Positions 44,925-52,962 of a DNA stretch of 64,000 nt are shown in pieces. Each line of letters begins with the position of its first letter. Position 1 is the stretch's first letter. The notes beneath the pieces were generated by a model that saw only the letters and a program-made list of their open reading frames with translations, did no database searches and had not been told where the DNA came from. The stretch comes from Dyella acidisoli. GTDB lineage: Bacteria > Pseudomonadota > Gammaproteobacteria > Xanthomonadales > Rhodanobacteraceae. Position numbers and translations under genes: made by a program. The DNA is taken from NCBI RefSeq assembly GCF_030160295.1, contig NZ_BSOB01000010.1, forward strand, positions 86,084 to 150,083. Reading direction: 5' to 3'.

Positions 44925-46218
44925 AGCATCCCTATCTGGTGTTCTGCAGCAGGCGCTGTGCACGCATCGGGAAGGATCGCTCTGCGTCGCCTACAGCGGC
45001 GGCCCGGATTCAAGCGCGCTGCTGCATGCCCTGGCACACATGCCTGAAGCACGCGCACGCGGCTTGCGCGCATTACACGTAGATCATGGCCTGCACGCGG
45101 AAAGCGCACGCTGGGCCGCGCATTGCCGCGCTTTCTGTGCAGCGCTGGGATTGCCTTGCGACGTGCACGTCGTCAAGGTGGACCGCTCCAGCGGCATCGG
45201 TCTGGAAGCAGCCGCACGACATGCTCGCTACGCGGTTTTTGCCGAATATCTTCACGAGAACGAGCGACTGGTCTTCGGCCATCATCTGGATGACCAAGTG
45301 GAAACCGTGTTGCTGAAACTGTTGCGCGGCGCCGGCCCTGAAGGGCTCGGTGGCATGCGTGCGGAACGTCCACTCGGCCACGGCGCGGTTTGGCGACCGC
45401 TACTTGAAGTGCCGCGACAGGTGTTGCGCGATTACGTCCAGACGCATGACTTGCCTTGCATCCACGATCCGTCCAACGATGATCGCCAGCTCGCACGCAA
45501 CCACTTGCGTCACGAAGTCATTCCGCTGCTGAGAACGCACTGGCCGCAGGCAGCGATCTCCGTCGCGCATAGCGCCAAGTTGTGCCGCACTGCTGCGGAC
45601 GAGCTGCAGAACGAATGGCTCGCCGCGCTAGAAACGCTACGCGACGACGTCACAAACAGCCTGGATGCTCGTGGCTGGCTGGCATTGCCCCCTGCTTTGC
45701 GCGACCCACTGCTAGCGCATTGGTTGCACTCGCAGGGATTGACCGCGCCAACCACGGGGCAGCGTCAACAGATCGAACGTCAATGCACGGCGCAAGATGG
45801 GCAGCTACCGTGCATCCAATGGCCCGGTGCTGAAGTGCATGTGTGGAAAAACCGGTTGTGGGCGATGGCGCCGCGCAACTCCGTGCCACCACCTGCGAAT
45901 TTATCTTGGCAAGGCGAACGACTGCCGTTACCCGATGGCGGCTCGCTGAGCCTGACGCATACAGCACAGCTTCCGGTATTGCTCGACGTGCGCTGGCGCA
46001 GCGGCGGCGAGCGAATCAAACCCATTGGCCACCGTCACACTCGGGATCTTCGCTCGCTGTTTCAGACCGGTGCGATTCCACCGTGGCAACGCGATGTTTG
46101 TCCGCTGCTCTATGAGGGCGACGAGCTGATTGCAGTTGCCGATCGCTGGTTGAGCGAACGTGCCGCGGAAATTTTCCGCGGAGCCGGCGCTCAACCGCGA
46201 TGGCAACCTGGGCGCTAG
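44917..46218 (+). CDS. tilS: tRNA(Ile)-lysidine synthetase
   Basis: TilS converts cytidine 34 of the CAU-anticodon tRNA(Ile2) to lysidine, changing its charging and decoding from Met to Ile. The 433-residue protein starts with GTG and has the PP-loop motif CVAYSGGPDSSALLHAL (Ser27-Ser33), HVDHGLHAESARWA, FGHHLDDQVETVLLKLLRG and C-terminal substrate domains ending near the conserved REEKIKPxG-like region (SGGERIKPIGHRHTRDLRSLFQ). It starts inside the preceding NYN gene. Confidence 0.95.
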   Translation: MAEASLSGVLQQALCTHREGSLCVAYSGGPDSSALLHALAHMPEARARGLRALHVDHGLHAESARWAAHCRAFCAALGLPCDVHVVKVDRSSGIGLEAAARHARYAVFAEYLHENERLVFGHHLDDQVETVLLKLLRGAGPEGLGGMRAERPLGHGAVWRPLLEVPRQVLRDYVQTHDLPCIHDPSNDDRQLARNHLRHEVIPLLRTHWPQAAISVAHSAKLCRTAADELQNEWLAALETLRDDVTNSLDARGWLALPPALRDPLLAHWLHSQGLTAPTTGQRQQIERQCTAQDGQLPCIQWPGAEVHVWKNRLWAMAPRNSVPPPANLSWQGERLPLPDGGSLSLTHTAQLPVLLDVRWRSGGERIKPIGHRHTRDLRSLFQTGAIPPWQRDVCPLLYEGDELIAVADRWLSERAAEIFRGAGAQPRWQPGR

Positions 46219-46222
46219 CGCC

Positions 46223-47515
46223 TCACGACTCCTGCGTTGCCCCACTTCCCTGCTGGGGCGCCTGCGCAACGGCCGCACCCGCCACCCTGCGGTTCACGAA
46301 ATACATCAATACGAACGACAGCAACGTGGTGCACACAATAACGTCACCCAGCACTTCGAAATGCAGCAACCGGCTATCTGCCGCCTGCACCACAACCAGG
46401 CCACCAAGCATCGCCGCGAGGCCGCCAGACATCTGCTGCAGCGAAGAACTGATCGACATATACGCGCCGCGATCGGCAGGTTTCGGCAACGCGGACATCA
46501 GCGCCGACGACGAAATCATGCGCGAGAAGATGCCGATCTGCAGCAGCGCGCTGATGGCGATCAACGTCCACAACGCCTCGTTGGACATACGCGTGTAGAT
46601 CACCACCATGATGACCGTAGCCATGCAGCCGAACGCAAACACGCGGAACTTGCCGAACGCGTCGCTGGCGCGACCGATCAGCGGTCCCATGATCGCCGAG
46701 ATCACACCCGTCACCAGATACACCACCGTCAACTGATCCACCGAAATGCCGACGTTGTGCACCAGGAACATCGTCGAATACGGCATTAGCAGAAATCCAC
46801 CCATGGTCAGCATGGCCGTAGTGGCAAAACCGATCAGGTAAGAACGGGTGGTGAGGGTTTGCAGCAAGTGATGCAATGGACTGCGATCCGGATGCAGCGC
46901 CAGATGCGCATTCACCGGACGCAGCCGCCCGAAGATCATGCCGCCGACCGCTGCGCACACCGCCACGATCAGAAAGAACGGAGAATTCCATCCCCAATGG
47001 GTGGACATCCACAGGCTCAGTGGCAAACCCAGCACCGTGCTGGCCGCGAACGCCGATTGAATGAAACCCATCACGCGCCCGCGCATCGACAGCGGAAACA
47101 GATCGGTGACAATTGCCATCGACGCGGCGCCGACGACGCCCGCAAACAGCCCCGTCACCATGCGCGCCAGCAACAGCGTGACGTAGGTATGCGCCAGCCC
47201 GCACAACAAGGTGCCGAGCATGAAGCCGCTGTAGAACACCAGCAAAAGCTTCTTTCGGTCGAAGCGGTCGGCAAAGCCGGCTGCGAGAATGCCCGACACA
47301 CCCGCGGCGAACGCGTAAGCCGACACCACATCACCGAATTGCCCAGGCGTGATTTTCAATGCCGGTGTCACCAGCGCGCCCAGCGGCGCCAGCAGCATGA
47401 AATCCAGCACGATAGTGAATTGCAGGAAGGCCAGTACGGCCACTACGAATTTCTGATACCCGGAAAAACCCATGCCGCCCGCTTCGGCGGCAGGCGAGGA
47501 CGCAGTCGTCGTCAC
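46223..47515 (-). CDS. MFS transporter
   Basis: A 430-residue protein with 12 predicted membrane helices and the MFS motif A region AGFADRFDRKKLLLVFYSGF between helices 2 and 3, and GLFAGVVGAASMAIVTDLFPLSMRGRVMG in segments of helices 4-5. It resembles the DHA1 drug/sugar exporter group. The GTG start at 47515 follows AGGAG at a good distance. Upstream lies a perfect 16-bp palindrome, suggesting a dedicated repressor. It is convergent with tilS (four-base gap). Confidence 0.88.
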   Translation of the reverse strand: MTTTASSPAAEAGGMGFSGYQKFVVAVLAFLQFTIVLDFMLLAPLGALVTPALKITPGQFGDVVSAYAFAAGVSGILAAGFADRFDRKKLLLVFYSGFMLGTLLCGLAHTYVTLLLARMVTGLFAGVVGAASMAIVTDLFPLSMRGRVMGFIQSAFAASTVLGLPLSLWMSTHWGWNSPFFLIVAVCAAVGGMIFGRLRPVNAHLALHPDRSPLHHLLQTLTTRSYLIGFATTAMLTMGGFLLMPYSTMFLVHNVGISVDQLTVVYLVTGVISAIMGPLIGRASDAFGKFRVFAFGCMATVIMVVIYTRMSNEALWTLIAISALLQIGIFSRMISSSALMSALPKPADRGAYMSISSSLQQMSGGLAAMLGGLVVVQAADSRLLHFEVLGDVIVCTTLLSFVLMYFVNRRVAGAAVAQAPQQGSGATQES

Positions 47516-47577
47516 AAAAACTCCTATGGCGAGCCTTCCTGGGCTCGCACGGATTTGGGGAGGGTCGCAGGATATAT

Positions 47578-47593
47578 TTTCGATATATCGAAA
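47578..47593. promoter_or_regulatory. Perfect 16-bp palindrome, operator candidate for the MFS gene
   Basis: TTTCGATATATCGAAA is its own reverse complement and lies 63 bases upstream of the MFS start, within AT-rich DNA (TATATTTTCGATATATCG) that could hold the -10 of the leftward promoter. The size and symmetry fit a dimeric repressor of the PadR, TetR or ArsR type. No regulator gene is adjacent. Confidence 0.55.
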
Positions 47594-47744
47594 TCAAGCC
47601 CTAGGGACCATCACTGCTGACAAATCCGCCACATGCCTCTTAGTCAGCACGCACCCTTGGCGGGGAACACAAACGTCTCGTTGGGTCACGTTGCTTCACT
47701 GCGGCGATTGATTCCGTGTTAACGCTGCGCTAGCGTTGCCCGCC

Positions 47745-48002
47745 ATGGCCAAGCCCACTCCCGCCCCCGCTGAAACCACCCCGGTTGCCGACTTCGAGCA
47801 TTCGCTCGACGAACTGGAACAGCTTGTGGCCCGCATGGAAGGAGGCGACATGAGCCTGGACGAATCGCTCAGCGCCTTCGAGCGCGGCATTGGCCTTTAT
47901 CGCCACTGCCAGCAAGCCCTCGATCAGGCCGAGTTGCGCGTGCGCCTGCTGCTCGATCCGGATGCGCCGGATACGGCCGAGCCGTTCGAGCCGGAAGCCT
48001 GA
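47745..48002 (+). CDS. xseB: Exodeoxyribonuclease VII small subunit
   Basis: XseB is the small subunit that coats the XseA catalytic subunit. The 85-residue protein has the family motif [35 protein letters not shown], then a coiled C-terminal helix ([20 protein letters not shown]). Usually it precedes ispA and dxs; here it is followed by repeats and a minus-strand gene, so it stands alone. The in-frame TTG at 47736 is a less likely start. Confidence 0.93.
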   Translation: MAKPTPAPAETTPVADFEHSLDELEQLVARMEGGDMSLDESLSAFERGIGLYRHCQQALDQAELRVRLLLDPDAPDTAEPFEPEA

Positions 48003-48024
48003 TTTTTTCTGTCTGGTGGTCTAC

Positions 48025-48098
48025 GTAGGTTGGGGTGCAAACCCCAACATTGCCATGTCAATCAAGATCGCGACGTTGGGGTTTGCACCCCAACCTGC
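48025..48098. repeat. Family-2 repeat, copy after xseB
   Basis: The 24-base arm at 48025-48048 and its reverse complement at 48075-48098 (one terminal difference) flank a 26-base spacer, as in the copies at 10114 and 20017. The spacers include related text (TTGCCATGTCAATCAAGATCGCGA here; TCATCATCCAGATCGACATG at 20041), so the whole unit is repeated, not only the arms. Confidence 0.9.
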
Positions 48099-48130
48099 GA
48101 CCGCGATATTCAGCTTTTTGGCAAGGTTAT

Positions 48131-48168
48131 CCCCTCACCCCAGCCCTCTCCCCGAAGGGGAGAGGGAG
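48131..48168. repeat. Family-1 repeat, half copy d
   Basis: CCCCTCACCCCAGCCCTCTC and a closing CCCGAAGGGGAGAGGG hairpin form the right half of a family-1 unit. The preceding GCAAGGTTAT also occurs before the right half of the copy at 59658-59817 (ACAAGGTTAT). It lies just downstream of the DUF4870 gene. Confidence 0.8.
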
Positions 48169-48176
48169 TTAACTCG

Positions 48177-48611
48177 TCACTTGATCAACCGCAACACAAA
48201 CGGATAACGGTAACGCACGCCTTCGTTCGCCTTCACGCCGGCGATGATCGTCAACACCAACCATCCGATTCCGATGATCACCCACAGCGGAATCGCGATG
48301 ATGAAGCCGATACCGAAGGTGATCACTGAGAGTATGAGCAGCACCAGGGTAGCGATCGCTACGGAGATGTTGAAGTTCAAAGCTTCTTTAGCCTGATCGG
48401 CAACAAAAGGCATGGTGTCTTTCTTCACCAGCCAGATCACGAGCGGGCCGATAAAGCATCCCCAACCGGCGCCGAGCGAAGCCGTAAGCAAGGCGCCCAG
48501 CAAAGCTGATAAGTGGCCGAACATAGCCCAAGTGCGCTCTTCGGCAGGAATGTCCCCACCGATGGGCTCGCTCGGTGGAGGCGGTACAACAGACTCGGGC
48601 GGAACGCTCAT
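48177..48611 (-). CDS. DUF4870 family membrane protein
   Basis: A 144-residue protein with a proline-rich N-terminus and the DUF4870 pattern TWAMFGHLSALLGAL, then GCFIGPLVIWLVKKDTMPFVADQAKEALNFNIS and two further helices (VATLVLLILSVITFGIGF-like, IPLWVIIGIGWLVLTIIAG). Function of the family is unknown. The start at 48611 is set by AAAGGAG six bases upstream; an ATG two codons earlier directly abuts the GGAG and cannot use it. Confidence 0.88.
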   Translation of the reverse strand: MSVPPESVVPPPPSEPIGGDIPAEERTWAMFGHLSALLGALLTASLGAGWGCFIGPLVIWLVKKDTMPFVADQAKEALNFNISVAIATLVLLILSVITFGIGFIIAIPLWVIIGIGWLVLTIIAGVKANEGVRYRYPFVLRLIK

Positions 48612-48700
48612 GCGCATCTCCTTTCAAGTCGTGCAAACGCCGGCCCATGCCGGTGAAAAGCATCCTATCAGGGTGCGCAGGAACTTGCCGTTAGGCCGAC

Positions 48701-50071
48701 CTACTCGCCAGCGATAGTCATGCGATCAAGCAGAATCGAACCGGTCAGCAGATGAGACCGTTTATCCACATCGCTGCCGACGGCAACAATGCCTGTAAGC
48801 ATGTCGCGCAGATTGGCGGCGATGGTGATCTCCTCCACCGGATAGGCGATCTCGCCGTTCTCAACCCAGAAGCCTGCCGCACCGCGCGAGTAATCGCCGG
48901 TGATGGTATTTACGCCCTGCCCCATCACTTCAGTCACCAGCAGGCCCGTACCAAGCCGGCGCAACATACCGTTGAAATCGTCTACTGCGCCGCCATCGCC
49001 ATGCCCCGGCTCAACGACCAGGTTATGGATGCCGCCGGCATTGCCGGTAGATTCCAGCCCCAGCTTGCGCGCGGAATAACTGCCCAGCACATAACGAGCA
49101 AGCACACCGTTTTCGATCAGCACGTTGTCACGTGTGGCAACGCCTTCCGCATCGAATGCACCCGAACCTTGTCCGCGCAGCAAATACGGGCGCTCCACGA
49201 TGTTGAGCCACGCCGGCATGATCTGCTTGCCTGCGTGATCGAGCAGGAAACTCGCACGGCGATAAAGCGCGCCGCCGCTCACTGCGCCCACCATGTGGCC
49301 GATCAGGCTGCGCGCGATCTCCGGCGTAAACAACACAGGAGACTGCCGCGTCGAAAGACGCCGCGCACCTACGCGCGTAAGCGTACGTTCGGCGGCTTTA
49401 TCACCCAGCACCTTCGCGCTCATGAAATCGTCGGCGCTGCGTACGCTGTCGTACCAGTAATCGCGCTGCATGCCGGCCTCGTCGCCGGCAATCAAGGCGA
49501 GCGACAGCGAATGACGTGTGCCACGCTCACGTCCCACAAAGCCATGCGAGTTCGCATACACGGACACGCTCTCGCCCATCTGCACGCTGGCACCGTCCGA
49601 ATTGGTGATGCCGGCGTGGGCGCGTCCAGCCGCTTCGATCTGCTGGCCTAGTTCGATGGCGTCTGCGGTGTCGATCGACCACGGATGCCATAGATCCAGA
49701 TCAGGAAACTGCTTGGCCATGCGCGCGGCATCGGCCAGCCCGGAGGCCGGATCTTCTTCCGTGTAGCGCGCGATGGCGCAGGCCTGGTCCAGCGTGGCCT
49801 GGATGGAATCCGCATTCAGGTCGGCGGTGCTGGCCGAACCCTTGCGCTTGCCGAAGTACACGGTCAGCCCGAAGCCACGGTCACGCGTGTGCTCCACGGT
49901 TTCCACCTCGCCCAGGCGCACGTTCACGTTGAGGCCGGTGTCGATGCTGGCCGATACCTCGGCCTGGCCGGCACCCGCGGCGCGGGCGCGGCGGATCACG
50001 TCTTCGGCCAGTTCGGCCAGTCGGTCGAGTTCGCGCTGGCTGGTGTCTTGATTGATCGCAACGTCGCTCAC
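48701..50071 (-). CDS. pmbA: Metalloprotease subunit PmbA/TldE
   Basis: PmbA (TldE) pairs with TldD to form a metalloprotease that matures microcin B17 and degrades CcdA and other unfolded peptides. The 456-residue protein has the family regions VNVRLGEVETVEHTRDRGFGLTVYFGKRKG in segments, GAVSGGALYRRASFLLDHAGK, YLLRGQGSGAFDAEGVATRD and MGQGVNTITGDYSRGAAGFWVENG. It lacks the HExxxH zinc motif, as expected for this subunit. GTG 50071 follows AGGAAA; a long upstream extension overlaps the DUF1653 gene. Confidence 0.94.
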   Translation of the reverse strand: MSDVAINQDTSQRELDRLAELAEDVIRRARAAGAGQAEVSASIDTGLNVNVRLGEVETVEHTRDRGFGLTVYFGKRKGSASTADLNADSIQATLDQACAIARYTEEDPASGLADAARMAKQFPDLDLWHPWSIDTADAIELGQQIEAAGRAHAGITNSDGASVQMGESVSVYANSHGFVGRERGTRHSLSLALIAGDEAGMQRDYWYDSVRSADDFMSAKVLGDKAAERTLTRVGARRLSTRQSPVLFTPEIARSLIGHMVGAVSGGALYRRASFLLDHAGKQIMPAWLNIVERPYLLRGQGSGAFDAEGVATRDNVLIENGVLARYVLGSYSARKLGLESTGNAGGIHNLVVEPGHGDGGAVDDFNGMLRRLGTGLLVTEVMGQGVNTITGDYSRGAAGFWVENGEIAYPVEEITIAANLRDMLTGIVAVGSDVDKRSHLLTGSILLDRMTIAGE

Positions 50072-50171
50072 GTGGGTTTCCTGCGGGACTGATGGGTACA
50101 ATAGGCGAAGATGGGGCCGCCCAGACCCGTTGCCAATGTTCGAGCCAGAAAGGTTGCCACAGGAGCGGCCC

Positions 50172-50426
50172 ATGTCCATAGCCACCGGCATCTACCGTCA
50201 CTACAAAGGCCAGAGTTATCGCGTGATCGGCACCGCCCGGCATAGCGAAACCATGGAAGAGCTGGTCGTCTATCAGGCGCTCTACGGCGATCACGGCCTA
50301 TGGGTGCGGCCCGCCACCATGTTCGCCGAAACCGTGGAACTGGAAGGCGAGCCGATTCCCCGCTTCGCGTTGATCGAAGCCATGCCGGCCGAGTTTGCCC
50401 AAGCTTCCCACCGGAATACGCCGTGA
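50172..50426 (+). CDS. DUF1653 family protein
   Basis: An 84-residue protein that is almost entirely the DUF1653 domain: GIYRHYKGQSYRVIGTARHSETMEELVVYQALYGDHGLWVRPATMFAETVE. The fold is a small SH3-like barrel; function unknown. The ATG at 50172 follows AGGAGCGG. It overlaps yjgA by four bases (GTGA), so the two form an operon divergent from pmbA. Confidence 0.88.
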   Translation: MSIATGIYRHYKGQSYRVIGTARHSETMEELVVYQALYGDHGLWVRPATMFAETVELEGEPIPRFALIEAMPAEFAQASHRNTP

Positions 50427-50947
50427 ACCGCACTTACACCGACGATCCCGAACACGATTACGGCCCTACTCGTACGCAGCAACGGCGCGACGCGCTGGCG
50501 GTACTGGCATTCGCCTCGCAATTGGTGGAACTGCCGCCATCCAAGCTCGCACGCGCCGATCTGCCGGAAGACGTGCTGCGCGAAATCGACAACCTGCGCC
50601 GTATCACTTCACACATCGCTCGCAAACGCCAGCTGGGTTTTCTTGCGAAAGTGATGCGCCGTCACGACGATGAAGTCTTCAGTGGCGCACGCGCTTTGCT
50701 CGGCGAGAACCGCGATCAGCAGCGCAAGGAAACGGCCGCCATGCATCGCATGGAAGCACTGCGCGAAAAGTTGTTGGAAAGCGATGAAGCCTTGCAGGAA
50801 TTGATCGATCAACATCCCGCGGTCGATCGCCAGCATCTACGCTCGTTGATTCGTCAGGCGCGGATCGAGCGTGACGGGAACAAACCGCCACGAGCGTATC
50901 GAGAGATTTTTCAGTTGCTGAAAGGCTTGGCCGAAGACACGCCGTAA
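50423..50947 (+). CDS. darP: Ribosome-associated protein YjgA (DarP)
   Basis: The 174-residue DUF615 protein has the family features GPTRTQQRRDALAVLAFASQLVELP and ARKRQLGFLAKVMRRHDDE, and a C-terminal helical HPAVDRQHLRSLIRQARIER segment. In E. coli YjgA (DarP) binds late 50S assembly intermediates. It starts with GTG overlapping the stop of the DUF1653 gene, and lies between pmbA and tldD, as yjgA neighbours pmbA in E. coli. Confidence 0.92.
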   Translation: MNRTYTDDPEHDYGPTRTQQRRDALAVLAFASQLVELPPSKLARADLPEDVLREIDNLRRITSHIARKRQLGFLAKVMRRHDDEVFSGARALLGENRDQQRKETAAMHRMEALREKLLESDEALQELIDQHPAVDRQHLRSLIRQARIERDGNKPPRAYREIFQLLKGLAEDTP

Positions 50948-51113
50948 CCGTGCAATCTCTTGGTCATCACGGGTCCGGCGTTCCATGCGCCCAAGCATCC
51001 GCGCAAAGAAAAACAAGGCAGCGTCGACATGACGCCGCCGTTGCATGATGGTCATCAGAAACTAGGGACAGGTGTGCAATTGCATTCCCCAGCACTCTGC
51101 CCCTTTACGAAAA

Positions 51114-52553
51114 TTATGACGCAGTACCACCCACCGTCATGCTTTCTACGCGCAGTGTCGGTTGACCCACGCCCACCGGCACGCTCTGACCATCCTTGCC
51201 GCATACGCCAATGCCTTCGTCGAGCGCAAGATCGTTGCCGATCATCGACACGCGCGTGAGTACGTCCGGGCCACTACCGATCAGGGTGGCACCCTTTACT
51301 GGCGTGGTGACTTTGCCGTCCTCGATCAGATAAGCCTCGCTGGCCGAGAACACGAACTTGCCGTTAGTGATGTCCACCTGGCCACCGCCGAAGTTCACGG
51401 CGTATAAGCCCTTCTTCACCGAACGGATGATTTCCTGCGGATCATGCTGGCCGGCGAGCATGTAGGTGTTGGTCATGCGCGGCATCGGCAACTGTGCGAA
51501 GGATTCACGGCGACCGTTGCCGGTGGGTGCCATGCCCATGAGGCGCGCATTGAGCTTGTCCTGCATGTAGCCCTTGAGGATGCCGTCCTCGATCAGCGTG
51601 GTGCACGAGGTCGGCGTGCCTTCGTCGTCGACGCTCAGCGAGCCGCGGCGGCCTGGCAGCGTGCCATCGTCCACTACGGTGACACCCGGCGCTGCGACAC
51701 GCTGGCCGATGCGGCCGGCAAAGGCAGAGCTGCCCTTGCGGTTGAAGTCACCTTCCAGGCCATGGCCAATCGCTTCGTGCAGCAACACGCCAGGCCAGCC
51801 GGGGCCGAGCACCACGGTCATGGTGCCTGCGGGTGCCTCCACGGCATCCAGATTCACCAACGCCTGGCGCACCGCCTCTTCCGCGAAAGCATGGGCGCGG
51901 CCATTTTCAAGCAGCTCACGATAACCATAACGGCCACCACCGCCCGCATAACCTTGCTCGCGACGCCCGTTCTGTTCGGCGATCACCTGGACAGAGAGAC
52001 GCACCAGCGGGCGTACGTCCGCGGCCAGCGTGCCGTCGGAGCCGGCGACAAGCACGGTGTCCAGGGTGGCGTTCAAGCTCACGATCACCTGCTTCACGCG
52101 CGGATCGCGCGAGCGTGCATACGCATCCACTTCGCGCAACACGGCGATCTTTTCGGGATTGGGCAGACTCTCGACTGGATCGATGGCCGGATAGAGCGAC
52201 TTCACCCCATGCACCGCCAGCGGCTTGCCCGCACCATTGCCGCCTTGCGCGATGGCGCGCGCAGCCTTCGAAGCCTCCAGCAGCTGCGGCAACACGATCT
52301 CGTCGGAATAGGCAAAGCCGGTCTTCTCGCCGCTGATCGCACGCACGCCCACACCCTGCTCGATCGAGTGACTGCCGTCCTTGACGATGCCCTCTTCCAG
52401 CACCCAGGACTCGCTGCGCGAATGCTGGAAATACAGGTCGGCCGCGTCGATGGATGGCCCCATCAGCTGGGTGAACACGCGCTCGAGGTCGCCGGTGGCA
52501 AGCCCGCCAGGGGTGAGCAGGCGGTTTTCGGCCTGGGCGATAAGAGAATTCAT
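51114..52553 (-). CDS. tldD: Metalloprotease catalytic subunit TldD
   Basis: TldD is the zinc-bearing partner of PmbA. The 479-residue protein has the HExxxH motif His259-Glu260-x-x-x-His264 in [20 protein letters not shown], followed by [20 protein letters not shown] and [16 protein letters not shown]. Its presence close to pmbA means both halves of the heterodimer are in this window, on the same strand, separated by the DUF1653 and yjgA genes on the other strand. Confidence 0.96.
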   Translation of the reverse strand: MNSLIAQAENRLLTPGGLATGDLERVFTQLMGPSIDAADLYFQHSRSESWVLEEGIVKDGSHSIEQGVGVRAISGEKTGFAYSDEIVLPQLLEASKAARAIAQGGNGAGKPLAVHGVKSLYPAIDPVESLPNPEKIAVLREVDAYARSRDPRVKQVIVSLNATLDTVLVAGSDGTLAADVRPLVRLSVQVIAEQNGRREQGYAGGGGRYGYRELLENGRAHAFAEEAVRQALVNLDAVEAPAGTMTVVLGPGWPGVLLHEAIGHGLEGDFNRKGSSAFAGRIGQRVAAPGVTVVDDGTLPGRRGSLSVDDEGTPTSCTTLIEDGILKGYMQDKLNARLMGMAPTGNGRRESFAQLPMPRMTNTYMLAGQHDPQEIIRSVKKGLYAVNFGGGQVDITNGKFVFSASEAYLIEDGKVTTPVKGATLIGSGPDVLTRVSMIGNDLALDEGIGVCGKDGQSVPVGVGQPTLRVESMTVGGTAS

Positions 52554-52641
52554 GGATGGTGGCCCGCTTGAATGGATCGGTCAGGTCAATCTGGGGTTGA
52601 GTCGGTCAGTTTAAAACCCATGCGGCACACGGTCGATGAGA

Positions 52642-52910
52642 GGGATACTCTGATCAATTCCACGCGGGCGGCATGATGTCCAGAAGGCCCGCAGGGTGTG
52701 TTGCGCGACGCAGGGAAGACTGGCTGTCTTTTCAAGTCGCGCGGCGCAGTCTGCGGGCCTTCTGGACATCACCCTTCGGGCCGCTCCTGTCTGTCCGCAT
52801 CTCTTCGGTCCATCGTCTTGGCAGACGGCCAGTCTGCCTTCGCCGATAGCCCTATGATCTGCGAACAGACAGGAGCGGTGACGCTCACGTGGAACTGATC
52901 AGAGCATCCC
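52642..52910. repeat. Highly structured 269-bp nested-palindrome element
   Basis: Most of the 409-bp gene-free gap 52554-52962 is a three-part palindrome. Outer arms 52642-52664 and 52888-52910 pair at 21 of 23 positions. Inside are two long hairpins. Hairpin 1: 52674-52694 pairs perfectly over 21 bases with 52751-52771, continued by 13 bp (52697-52709 with 52736-52748) and a 6-bp tip (52715-52720 with 52726-52731). Hairpin 2: 52781-52799 pairs with 52860-52878 (one mismatch), with an inner perfect 7-bp stem (52820-52826 with 52832-52838). The tip loops TGGCT and GGCCA are complementary. No coding signal is seen. A structured RNA or a small TIR-bounded (MITE-like) element are the two readings. 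Confidence 0.85.
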
Positions 52911-52962
52911 CCTAGCATGACAATCCAACGAGTCGCCCATCCACCGTATGTGAAGGAACACC

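Noticed and set aside
10114-48098. Repeated 23-24-base palindromes as a CRISPR array
   Set aside because: The units are kilobases apart with conserved internal spacers and there are no cas genes; they are dispersed palindromic repeats.
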